Below are positions 43,008 to 53,055 of a stretch of 64,000 nucleotides of DNA, in pieces (position 1 is the first letter of the stretch; each line of letters opens with the position of its first letter). The notes beneath the pieces were generated by a model. The model did not search any database. It worked only from the letters and a program-made list of their open reading frames with translations, and had not been told where the DNA came from. The translations under genes were made by a program, and so were the position numbers. Origin of the DNA: Adiantum capillus-veneris (lineage: Eukaryota; Streptophyta; Polypodiopsida; Polypodiales; Pteridaceae); NCBI GenBank assembly GCA_014529385.2, contig CM043958.1, positions 77,562,669 to 77,626,668 on the forward strand, written 5' to 3'.

Positions 43008-45582
43008 AGTTCATTTTGTTTGACCCTGGCTCTACTCACAACTTCATAGCAACGGAGTTGGCCACTAAGGTGGGCATTCAATCTTTTGAGATGGGAGATA
43101 TTGTAACTACCGATAGAGCTTTCAACGGACGACAAGCCTCCGTTATTCCCTTGATTGGGAAGTTGAGGTTCAAAGCTACATCGACAAAGAAGACTTTTTT
43201 ATGTCTCCTCTCCAACATGAGGATATTATCCTAGGGGCACCACGGTTCAACCGCATGGCTGCCAACATCAATTTCCTTGAAAGGAGAATTTACTTCACCT
43301 ACAGGGAAAAGTGCATGTATATAGATGTTAGTGATTCCGGTCATACTACGCCACTTGTAAATTCACCTGCTTTTGATAAGTCAATGAAAAGCTCAATTTT
43401 TGCGTACATGATTTTTTGTCAAATAGTCTCTACAGGATTCTAATGTTTTAACAAAGAAAAGTGTAAGGAATCAAGAAGAGTTAGGCTTGTCTAATTTTCT
43501 AAATGGATTCCAAGATGTGTTCATCAATGATATCCCTATGGACTTACCTCCAAAATAAGGGGATGATGACCATCAAATTGAGCTCCTACCATGAAGCCTA
43601 CTGCCTAACTAGCCTCATTATCCAGTTTCCCAAGCTCAACAAAAGGAGATTATAGAGCAAGTACAAGAATTGGTAGACAAAGGGATGGTGAGGCCTAGAT
43701 CCTCTCCCTTTTGTTCTCCAAGCCTTTTAGTGCAAAAGAAAGATGTTACATATCGCATGTGTGTGTACTATTGAGCGCTAAACCATACCACTATCAAAAC
43801 TAGATTTTCCGTAGCACGTATAGAAGGTGTGTTTGATAAGCTACAAGGTTTAATCTACTTCAGTAGGATTGAGCTTAAAAGTGGCTATCATTAAATAAGG
43901 ATAGTGAATGAAGATATTGTGAAGACCGCGTTTTGTACAACGTTTGATTTGTATGAATATCTAATCATGCCTTTTGGCTTGACTAATGCACCAACCACAT
44001 TCAATCATTTGATGGAGAAAATATTTAGACACTACCGCAAGTTCACTGAAGTGTTCTTTGATGATATCATCATCTACTCCAAGTCCTTGGAGGAGCACAA
44101 GAAACATCTCCAAGTTATTTTTCAAGCTTTGAGGGAGAATAAGCTTTTTATCAATCAAAAGAAGAGCAAATTTTTCATTCAAGAGATTCAATACTTAGGT
44201 CACATTAACTCTCAAGATGGTATCCATATGGATCCATCAAAGTTGGAGGTAATAAAAGCATTGCCTAATCTTAGGAATCTACATGAGGTAAGAAGCTTTA
44301 TTTGCATGTGTGCATGCTATAGATGCTTCATAGAAAAATTCTCTCAAATAGTAGGACCATTGCATGACTTAACAAAGGAGAACGTTAAGTACTCATGTAC
44401 TGCTAAAGAACAAAATGCTTTTTACAATCTCAAAGAGAAGCTTACTAGTCCTTATGCTTCCAAATCTCGCACAGCCATTGAGGTCCAATGTGATGCTTGT
44501 GGTGATTGCCTTGAAGCAGTTTTTCTTCAAGAAGGGTATGCCATAGCATATGAGAGCCAAAGGCTCAATGCCGATGCACGGGTCTTGGGCATATACGAAA
44601 AAGATCTTTTAGTTTCTCTACATGCCCTAGACACATGGAAGCAGTATGGTGATCTTCTCTATGGCAATAGGCTATGTGTTACCCACTCCCTTCGTGTGAG
44701 AAAGTCATGTATGAATCCCATTCTCCTCCCTATGTGGGGCATAGAGGCATTCAACCTACTCTTCGAGGAGTAGAGACATACTTCTATTGGCCTACCATGA
44801 AAGTGGACATACAAGAATATTTCAAGTGTGTGGTATGCCAAAAGACTAAGTATGATAGAGGGAAGAAACTTGGATTACTCCAACCATTGCCAATCCCTAA
44901 TTCACCATAGGAGAGTATATCCATGGATTTTATCTTTGTATTACCCAAGTCTATCCATGCAAATATGGAAATATGGATACTAGTAGACAGGTTTAGCAAG
45001 CAAGCACACTTTATTCCTGTCAAAGAGACTATTAAGGCACACAAAATGGCAACTCTCTTCATATCTCAGATTTTCAAACACCATGGATTGCCAACATCCA
45101 TCATGTTAGATAGAGATCTTAGAATGACCAATAATTTTTGGAAAGGTCTCTTTAAAAATCTAGGTACAAGAATGAATTTCTCTTCGGCCTATCACCCACA
45201 AACGGATGGCCAAAGTGAGATAGCCAATCTTATGATACTTGATCTACTAAAGACTTATGTCACAGAAGCAGATCAACGCTCACAATGGGAGAAGTACTTA
45301 CCCCTTGTAGAGTATGCGTAGAATAATACTATCCATACTACTACGAGAAAAACACCTATTGAGATCATACATGGAATACCTCAAAGTTCCTTGCTACTTA
45401 AAGTAAATGGGAAGATCTTTGCTGCTAATGAGTATAGCCATGACCTAAAAGAATCTTTTCAAAGGATTAAGGAGGCTATATCCATCTCTCAACAAAGGCA
45501 AAAAGTTGCTGCTGACAAGTACAAAAGGGCCTTAACGTTCAAAGAAAATGATTGGGTCTTACTTAAGTTTTCCAAGGCTCGA
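43008..45582 (+). pseudogene. Element H: PR-RT-RNase H-integrase, gag deleted
   Basis: Starts inside protease (FDPGSTHNFIATELATKVGI), fused to the LTR, so primer site, leader and gag are gone. Protease ends ILGAPRFNRM; RT follows (43640-44250: [40 protein letters not shown], catalytic FFDDIIIYSKSLEEH). The connection and RNase H come next (VRSFICMCACYRCFIEKFSQ, EVQCDACGDCLEAVFLQEGY); RNase H is cut after LDTWKQY by a deletion, and then integrase (EYFKCVVCQKTKYDRGKK, LVDRFSKQAHFIPVKETIKA, HPQTDGQSEIANLMILDLLK). It ends at KFSKARC where the J LTR begins (45583). The 289-codon frame 43904-44773 is intact, but the element is not. Confidence 0.88.
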
Positions 45583-46521
45583 TGTTTGGAGGTGATAACA
45601 ACATACAAGTGTCCACCTAGCCAAGGCGCCGTTGAGTCATCCGGCCAAAGTTTTGATGCGGTCACATTATTTTTCCGATGTTTAATACATCAAACCCTGT
45701 AAAAGCCTAATATCAATCGTCTATGTCAAATCTGAGTCAAAGATGTAATTTTTCCAGTGATGTATGTAAAGGTCCATGAGAAGTTGGCCGCCGGCCACTT
45801 TAGAAAGCCCTAGGTATATAATACACTAAGGTTAGTGGGAAAAGGGGAGATCATTTTTTGAAGATAAGGGACTACTGCGTTACGTACAGAGAGCTACCTC
45901 TTTGCTCCAACTTGTAATCATCGCTTCTGTGGCTACGGTAATCCAAATTCAGTTTTGTTTCTTGCATTGTGTTCCTCTTACTCTTCTCTTTCATTCAAGT
46001 GTAAGCATTCAAGATTCGGTGAAGGTTTCAGACGCATCCGTTTAGGCCTTAATTCGCTGTTTTGAGTGTTTATATGCGTATGTTATGTTGTTTTGACCCT
46101 AGGAGAGGCTTTAGGGACCTAAAAACGACCCTTTAGGATCATTCATTTACTGTTTTTGCGTATTGTGGGACGAACGATCGCGATCGTTGTACCTCTCCAA
46201 AATGCCGTGACAATGATAGGATACGTTCCTGATAGTCCCCTGTAGCTTCCCTTCAAGTTTCGTGCGATTCCGATATGATTTGCATGGTGAGCGGGCGTGA
46301 TGACTGTAGAGCTGTGTAGAAGGACATAGGTAGATTACTTGGCTTTAGTGCGTTTGATTTTCTTGTAGAGTTAGTAGTTGCATCTCTTTGAGTTCACTTC
46401 ATTAGGATTGACACCCTAGTGAGTTTCCATGCCTCATCCGAGTTGCTTCCCCTGTATCGATAATTTTATGTTGATGCTTGAGAGCTATGCTATGGACGTC
46501 CGTCGCGGCGACCCACAAACA
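45583..46521 (+). repeat. Element J 5' LTR
   Basis: 939 bp from TGTTTGGAGGTG to CACAAACA, the start directly interrupting H and the end directly before the primer site. It contains a TATA box (45815-45822) and one copy of the palindrome that recurs in the leader (46173-46188). The LTR shows no similarity to the other LTR families here. Confidence 0.75.
45815..45822 (+). promoter_or_regulatory. TATA box of element J LTR
   Basis: TATATAAT about 230 bp into the LTR, in CCTAGGTATATAATACAC. Confidence 0.5.
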
Positions 46522-46522
46522 T

Positions 46523-46540
46523 TGGCGGCGTTGCCGGGGA
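46523..46540 (+). other. Primer binding site of element J
   Basis: TGGCGGCGTTGCCGGGGA, one base after the LTR end. It differs at one position from TGGCGCCGTTGCCGGGGA, the site common in Athila/Tat-type plant Ty3/gypsy elements (usually assigned to tRNA-Asp). It sets J apart from the initiator-Met primed families around it. Confidence 0.75.
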
Positions 46541-46865
46541 ATGAATCTTAGGTGATGAGTGAACGAGTGCGTATTCAAAGTTTTCTTATTGTTCCAAAAG
46601 ATAATTTCCATTCCATTTACATTTCAGTGAAGCATCTAGATAAGGGTTTAGTGCTTAGTGGAGTCTAGGGTCGGTGGACTGGCTAGATCTACTCTTGAGA
46701 GATATAGGGAGTTGTGAGTGAGGTTGCTTTAAGCATTTTTTCTCTTCAAATTTCTTTGTATTGATTGAGTACTGATCCGTCATCTGTTTTTTATCCTGTT
46801 TGTTTTGTTTGATTCATTTTCTTATGTTCTTTCATTTCTGTACTTAGGAGTAGGATAAGTAAATC
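46541..46865 (+). other. Element J leader before the repeat array
   Basis: Non-coding; no motif beyond general T-richness. It links the primer site with the repeat array. Confidence 0.4.
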
Positions 46866-48900
46866 ACATTCTAGTCAGATTTGGGGTAAAAGTTAGAGTC
46901 GAGAAACCAGAAAACCATAACTTTGGCAAAAAGGCCATAAGACTCTGAAATTTTGAAAATCTGACCAAACAGAGCTGAAATTGATTCAAATCACAAATTG
47001 GTAGCACCAAACAATGGGAAACACTTGTCAGAGGGAGCAGACAAAATTTCATCAGATTTGGCCTCTGTACTACGATCGCGATTGGTGTACCTCAGTGCCA
47101 GAATTGGACAAGATTTGACATGTGCATTCCTGATAAGATTCTAAACAAGTTTGTCTAAAGCAACCACACCCAAAAACATCAAAAATCAAGGAAATCAGGC
47201 CACTTGGGTAAAACTAGCCTGACAGACCCAAAAACTGCAAAATCTTGACTTTTTGTGATCCAAACGCAAAAAGACTTGGGGGATAGCTCTAAAACATCAG
47301 TGTCTACAAGCATGCCAAATTTGGTCTAATTTGGGCTCCAAACTACGATCGCGATCGGTGTACCTAAGTGCCAGATTTTGACTAGATTTCATCTATGGGA
47401 TCCTCAGGTGTATACAAACATAAAAGTCTAAAGGACCTAGGGTCAAAAACCACAAAAAAATGGTCAAAACCACTGAATACAGATCCAAGTCAAAAACTGC
47501 TAAACTGGCATAGAAATTGACTTTCAGCAGACCAAAACACATCAAAACTGAGAAGAAAGCATACAGAGGGATAGCCTGTACACAAGACAATCCCAAATAG
47601 CTTTCATTTCCCAAAACAAACACCAAAATCAAGTCAAACTGATAAAATTGGGAAAACAAGCACTTCCAACCAAGAAATGGTAGAAACTTGACTTTTTTGA
47701 GTCCAAATTCAAAAAGATTTGGCAGGTAGTCTTAAAATAGCCTAGTGAACAAGCTGGTGAAGTTTCATCCAATTTGGGCTCAAAAGTACGATCGCGATCG
47801 GTGTACCTCAGTGCCAGATTTTGACCAGACTTTACCCACACATACACCTAGGTTATATAAGATAGCATGAGTTTTCAAAATTCAAAAAAATCACCAAAAT
47901 AGTCAAAAACAGCAGACAGTCAAGAAACCACTGCAGCAGACCAAGATCTGCTGAAAACATGACTTTTTCTTGTCCAAATTCAAAAATATTTGGGGAGTAG
48001 ACTATACACATAATTGTCTACCATATCCACAAGTTTCATCCAATTTGGGCTCAAAAGTACGATCGCGATCGGTGTACCATACTGACATTTTGAGTTGAGA
48101 CTTGGTGAGTAGGTAGCTGATGACTAGACAAACAAATTTCTCAAAAGAACCAGGGTCAAAAAACCAAAAGACAGTTGTCAAATAGGGCAAACACTGATCA
48201 CTGATCCTTCAGACCAAACTTTTGAGAAAATTCAAGTTTTTGTGATCCAAATGCAAAGTGGGTTTGGAAATAAACTAATCATACCCATGTCTATCAACTC
48301 CTAAAATTTCATGCAAAAAGGAGCTAGAACTACGATCGCGATCGGTGTACCACAGTGACATTTTGGACTGAAAATTTTTGAGTAGGTAGCTGACATCTAG
48401 TGCAACATATTTTCCAAAAGGAGCAAGGTCAAAAAAGCAAAAGAAAGTGGTCAAAAGTCCCAGTTACACAATCAGGCCAATAACCGCAGAACCACCGGGG
48501 ATTTGGGTTTTCATTGGTCAAAACATCTCCAAATTCAAAAATACAAAGACACTTGGTATCAAGACATCAAGGACTAGCTACTGTGCAAAAATCTTCCAAA
48601 TCTGTGACATGGGGTCAACGATCGCGATCGGTGTACCTCTACACAGTGGGGCGATCTGACTTCATAAGTTTGTAGACCTACTTGAGTACATCCCAAATCT
48701 CAAGTTTGAGTAAAAAATACCCTCTGGAAGCCAAGATACAAGCCAAAGTTCCAGTGTTCTAGTCTTGAGACTGTTCTGAGTGCTGTTTCAGGAGCAGTTC
48801 ACCAAAAGTGCTCTAACTTTTGATAGACAACTCCAAACTGAGTCAGGTATACTTAGGAAGAAAGCTGAATTTTACTAGGTTTCATAAATCCAAACTTTTA
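46866..48900 (+). repeat. Imperfect tandem repeat of about 272 bp with palindrome CGATCGCGATCG
   Basis: Six copies of (C)GATCGCGAT(C/T)G followed by GTGTACC lie at 47073, 47346, 47789, 48060, 48333 and 48619; the J LTR has one more at 46175. Spacings are 273, 443, 271, 273 and 286 bp. Each unit also has a TTGACTTTTTGTGATCCAAA-like block, a TTTCATCCAATTTGGGCTC block before the palindrome and a CAGTGCCAGATTTTGA block after it. The units have diverged considerably, while the palindrome and GTGTACC are kept almost perfectly. Confidence 0.9.
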
Positions 48901-49047
48901 GGGTACCCAGAACCAATTTCCAGAGACCAAAAAGTCATAAATTCCTGACTTTTTAGAGACTTGACCAGGGGCAAAAAGGCATTGTGTGCACTAAGTCAAG
49001 GTGTTCTTATCAAGGACCATGTTGAGAGTATTGAGTGAGGCTTAATC

Positions 49048-51138
49048 ATGACAACTCATCCATCATTAGGGTTTCCCACTCAACTTAGAGCTATGCCACC
49101 TACACAAATAGCCAGAAATACTGCAACACCTATAACAAGAGGGTTGAGACAAAACCATGAGGCTTATCAATCATATCAAGCCAAACCTCAAGGCATGGCT
49201 CATGGATATTTGTCAAGTGATCATGTAGCTCACTGGAAGCCAAACCAATCAACTAAAATGCGGGAGTTTGGAAGAGCAAAAGTGGAAATTGCTGGAGACT
49301 TAGAGGAGAAGCATCCTCTAATCAACAAACCCAACGTGAGGTTCATCAAAACCAATGAAGCCACGAGAGTTCTAACGGATTACACTTATGATGGCCTTTA
49401 TAGGTTACCTATTGGGGATCAAAACAACTTCTATAGATGTTTAAATTCCATCATTGAAGAGTTGACAGACTACAAGAACCTCTATGCCTTCACATACACA
49501 GATGACCAGGGAGTGCAAGTTCTAATGGTAGATAAGTATGGACGAGAGTACAAAATTATCAGCCCAATTGAGCTAAAAAGATATACATACATGGGTACTC
49601 CAATCTCTGCTTACTACTTTCAACCGAGTGTAAGCGTACCAGGGTTTTTTGAGAATGATTGGCAAGAAGCTAACATTGAAACTATGGAATCAAATGGACC
49701 TCAAACGTCCATAATAGCTATTTACGGGAGTGTAGCTCCTACCTCATTGAGTGGAACCAAGAGACCACCAATTAGACCTATAAATCCATCAACATTTCCA
49801 AAACATGTCTCAAACGGGATTCCACCAGGATTTGCTCCAAGAAGAGAAGAAGGAACGAGGGATGTCTTTGTGAGAGACCCCAACACGCTAAGATACATGG
49901 TTGAACTAGAACCAATGAGACCATATCAATTGGCCAAATGTGTCAAGAAGAAGTATGATGGATTAAGGGATCCATACGTACATGCATCCTTGTTCAAACA
50001 AGTGTTAAGAGCTCAACAAGTATTTTATTTTCATACACAGTATGAGGGATTTGGCTTAACCTTGGAAGGGATAGCATTGAATTGGTTCCAACCGTTGGAC
50101 AAAAATGCCTCCTCAAACGTTGAACAACTGTTGCAAGAATTTGTTGTGGAGTTCTCTAAAAGGGGAATCAAGCATAACACAGTGTCCCAAATCTATGCAT
50201 TCAATCAAAAAGAAGATGAGAGAGTGAAGGAAGCATCGCTACGCTTCAAACAATATATAGAGAGATGTCCGGAACGTGAGTTACCACAGGATAAAAGATT
50301 ATCAATTCTCTTCATAGAGGGTTTGAAAAATGAAACTCTCAAGAAAGATTTGCACTTAAAAGGATGCACTTCCTTTGAACAAGTCACGAGAGAAGCGTTA
50401 TACCTAGTTGACAATTGTAAAGCCTATGGGGAGGACATTGGTGATACAAAGATCACTATGGATAATGCTCTTTTAGCATATAGTGAAACCAACACAAGGC
50501 AATTGGTTATGTCTCAATTAATGACCAACCTAGATGAGCTAGCAGTGCAAGTAGCACAACGAATAAAATGGTGTGCAATTAAGCAAAAATGGACCAATCA
50601 TGAGATGAGTGAGTGCTACTATAATCAAACCTACACGAGGGGGATACTATTTGGACGTCAAATAGAAAAACAAATTCCACTATCAAATCATCCATTATTT
50701 CAAAATAGGGTTGTATCAAGGGCTTTACAAAGAGCTGAGGTATCACAACCTAGGCTAGGGCAAGAACCTATGAGAAAACTCTATTCATTGAATGAGGACA
50801 CTCTGATGTTCATAGCCAATCACGACAGTAGACCAGAGACCATTATGGCTAAGCAAGAACAACCATCAATTGTGCCACCAGTGACTCAACAAGATGGACC
50901 ATGCTACAAGTGTGGAGGTAATCATTGGGCCAAGAATTGTTCTCATGTTGAGATAATTGGATATTGTGTGGAGTGTGCCATTACACACATTGTTCCAAAT
51001 TGTCCAAAACACCCAAACAAACAGGGGAAAACAACAATGAATGTTGTGGGAGTGTTACCTTCTCCAAGTGGATCAGAGACAGAACCCAAAATTCCTGTGA
51101 AGGTAGTGACGAGAGCCCAAGCAAAAGAAAATGCTTAG
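49048..51138 (+). CDS. gag: Element J Gag (696 codons, open)
   Basis: An uninterrupted 696-codon frame. About residues 90-220 are an N-terminal region (DYTYDGLYRLPIGDQNNFYR, DKYGREYKIISPIELKRYTY) that I do not recognise. About residues 290-470 are a Gag capsid core (YEGFGLTLEGIALNWFQPLD, QLLQEFVVEFSKRGIKHNTV, LRFKQYIERCPERELPQDKR, FIEGLKNETLKKDLHLKGC). At about 619 and 640 lie two zinc knuckles, CYKCGGNHWAKNC and CVECAITHIVPNC, both CX2CX3HX4C with one residue fewer than the usual CX2CX4HX4C. A capsid-forming, RNA-binding role follows from family knowledge. The frame ends at TAG 51136, followed two codons later by TAA, and then continues open in the same frame. Confidence 0.8.
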   Translation: MTTHPSLGFPTQLRAMPPTQIARNTATPITRGLRQNHEAYQSYQAKPQGMAHGYLSSDHVAHWKPNQSTKMREFGRAKVEIAGDLEEKHPLINKPNVRFIKTNEATRVLTDYTYDGLYRLPIGDQNNFYRCLNSIIEELTDYKNLYAFTYTDDQGVQVLMVDKYGREYKIISPIELKRYTYMGTPISAYYFQPSVSVPGFFENDWQEANIETMESNGPQTSIIAIYGSVAPTSLSGTKRPPIRPINPSTFPKHVSNGIPPGFAPRREEGTRDVFVRDPNTLRYMVELEPMRPYQLAKCVKKKYDGLRDPYVHASLFKQVLRAQQVFYFHTQYEGFGLTLEGIALNWFQPLDKNASSNVEQLLQEFVVEFSKRGIKHNTVSQIYAFNQKEDERVKEASLRFKQYIERCPERELPQDKRLSILFIEGLKNETLKKDLHLKGCTSFEQVTREALYLVDNCKAYGEDIGDTKITMDNALLAYSETNTRQLVMSQLMTNLDELAVQVAQRIKWCAIKQKWTNHEMSECYYNQTYTRGILFGRQIEKQIPLSNHPLFQNRVVSRALQRAEVSQPRLGQEPMRKLYSLNEDTLMFIANHDSRPETIMAKQEQPSIVPPVTQQDGPCYKCGGNHWAKNCSHVEIIGYCVECAITHIVPNCPKHPNKQGKTTMNVVGVLPSPSGSETEPKIPVKVVTRAQAKENA

Positions 51139-51978
51139 GACTAAACTAATGAGGAGAAAGATCAACAACCCAAACAAGGGGAAGCAACTAGTGTGTCAGT
51201 GAGGATTGGGAGAAAATCCTGGAAAACCAAAAGAGACAGAATTAAAGCAAAAACAATTACAAATCAAACTGCACTACAAACAGAATTACAAGAGACAAAG
51301 GAGCTGTTAAAACAAGAACGGGAAAACAAAACAGTGGTGAGCTATAAGAAACCAAGGAAGGCGTCTTTCGGAGGATCTGTGTTGGTAGAAAAAGTCCTAG
51401 AGCCGTTAGATGCTGCACTGGAAGCATATGAGGCTAGATTGAAACCCAACCAAACCCTAGAGCAATGAGTGATGAAATATCCTCATGCTGAGGTAGAGAC
51501 TGAGAGGTTGAAAATGTATAAGGAATTGGTAAAAACTGCACAGGCAATGATGGAGCCTGAAGCACCAATTTCACCTCCAGAAACAAAACCAAAAAGTGTT
51601 GAATTTGAAATGCCTAAGGCAAAGGTTGTTGAAACATTAACTCAAAGAAACATTGAGCTAGAATCACAAAAGGATATCCAAGCAAAGACTGCAACACAAG
51701 AAACCAACAACCTAGAAATTCAACTAGATGATCGAGTAGTGGCCAACACCACTAATGATGCAAGGTCAAAATCACAATTTATGGCACCTATCCCAGAGAT
51801 AGATGAGCCATGGCCAAATGAATTGTGGGAAGCAATTAGAAGTGCAAAAGATGGAAGTGAGACTTTCCAATCTGCACCCATAATTGAGGTCAATACAGGG
51901 AATGAAGTCTATCAGGGAGACATTCAATCTCTAAACGGAGATGCAGGGACGGAAGTTTCAATTGAAAGCAAACCATAG
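51139..51978 (+). pseudogene. Element J linker region between Gag and protease
   Basis: The same frame as Gag continues, with stops TAA 51142, TGA 51466 and TAG 51976. The content is Lys/Glu/Gln-rich and probably coiled-coil in part (ELQETKELLKQERENKTVV, MMKYPHAEVETERLKMYKEL, KAKVVETLTQRNIELESQKD). No known domain. The stops are those expected from CAG, CAA or CGA codons after C-to-T change, so the ancestral frame was probably continuous from Gag to protease. Confidence 0.6.
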
Positions 51979-51981
51979 TCC

Positions 51982-52635
51982 TTGAAGACCTTACCCTCAT
52001 ACATAGGAGAACATGAGGCAGACTCAGAGACTAGGGTGGTGCCATCTCAGAGAAAAGCCATATCCAAGATGATGGATACAAAGAGTATGCAAGAGTTGAT
52101 GTCTGCTCCAATACAGTGCACCATTACTCTATCTGAACTGCTTAAGATTAGACCACATGTGTGGGATGAAGTAGGCAACAATTCGGGGAAGATGGGATTA
52201 AAGATACCTCTTCAAGATCTACCTTCAAATGAACAATCAAACAAAACTCAACAAGAAAGTGCAAACACTAAACCTGTGCCAATAAACAAGGTGGGGGAAT
52301 ATTGCGAAGGAGAAGAAGGAAACACCACCTTACCTGTGGAATACAAAGGAGTTAAAACATTGGCTATACTTGATAGTGGGGCTGGAGTAGCCATAGCCAC
52401 AAAAGACATTTGGGAAAAATGGGGTAGACCAGCGCTTAGGAAAACTAGAATGAAGCTGCAACTTGCAGATAGATATACGGAAAAAAATATGGGTATCTTA
52501 GAGCAAATTATTGTGACTTCTTGTGGAATTGAATATGAACATACGTTTGCAATAGTAGATTTTGGAAAAGGGAACAATTTTGATATCATTTTAGGAAGGC
52601 CTTTCATGCGTCAACTTAAGATGGTTCAAGATTAG
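51982..52635 (+). CDS. Element J aspartic protease (retropepsin)
   Basis: In the same frame as Gag. The active site is LAILDSGAGVAIATKDIWEK (catalytic Asp codon at 52372-52374, DSGA), and the domain ends with FDIILGRPFMRQLKMVQD, the typical ILGRPFM tail. Both key motifs are intact. The N-terminal third (about 110 residues) is a linker with SAPIQCTITLSELLKIRPHV. The stop at 52633 (TAG) sits where WGYDY-type sequence would follow and looks like a TGG-to-TAG change. The protease would process the J polyprotein in an intact element. Confidence 0.85.
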   Translation: MKTLPSYIGEHEADSETRVVPSQRKAISKMMDTKSMQELMSAPIQCTITLSELLKIRPHVWDEVGNNSGKMGLKIPLQDLPSNEQSNKTQQESANTKPVPINKVGEYCEGEEGNTTLPVEYKGVKTLAILDSGAGVAIATKDIWEKWGRPALRKTRMKLQLADRYTEKNMGILEQIIVTSCGIEYEHTFAIVDFGKGNNFDIILGRPFMRQLKMVQD

Positions 52636-53055
52636 GGCTATGACTATATCTACTTGAGACATAAAAAGATCACCACAAAAATAAGCATAAAAGACCATAG
52701 CTATAGAGATGTGAATAGAACTCCGTTAGAAGAAATTGACTCTTCTATAGTGAATGGGAAAGAGATACCTACGTGGCTACATACCAAACAAGAACTTTGG
52801 ATGTGTGGTGCTTCGAAGTGTGGAAGCTCAGTGAAGGAGGATTGCATCCTAGAAAGATCAATGGATGATGAAGCTTACATACCAGAACCCTTTCCAGAGC
52901 AATTATTTGAGCCATTTGGATGGACTCAAATATTGGCAACCTTGGATGTGTGTGTAAATGAGGTGACCCCGACTAAATTTTGTGATGAAGAAGGCTACAA
53001 CCTAGTTTCATGTTTTATGTTGAAAGTGTTGAAGGAAGCTAACGAGATTTGTTAG
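52636..53055 (+). pseudogene. Element J segment downstream of protease
   Basis: The same frame, from YDYIYLRHKKITTKISIKDH to stop TAG 53053. It contains no RT motif; where gypsy elements would start RT after the protease, J has unrecognised sequence (GKEIPTWLHTKQELWMCGAS, PEPFPEQLFEPFGWTQILAT). Function unknown. Confidence 0.45.

Noticed and set aside
46866-48900. CRISPR-like array
   Set aside because: Unit of about 272 bp, diverged repeats, eukaryotic retroelement context and no cas genes: a tandem repeat in an LTR-element leader.
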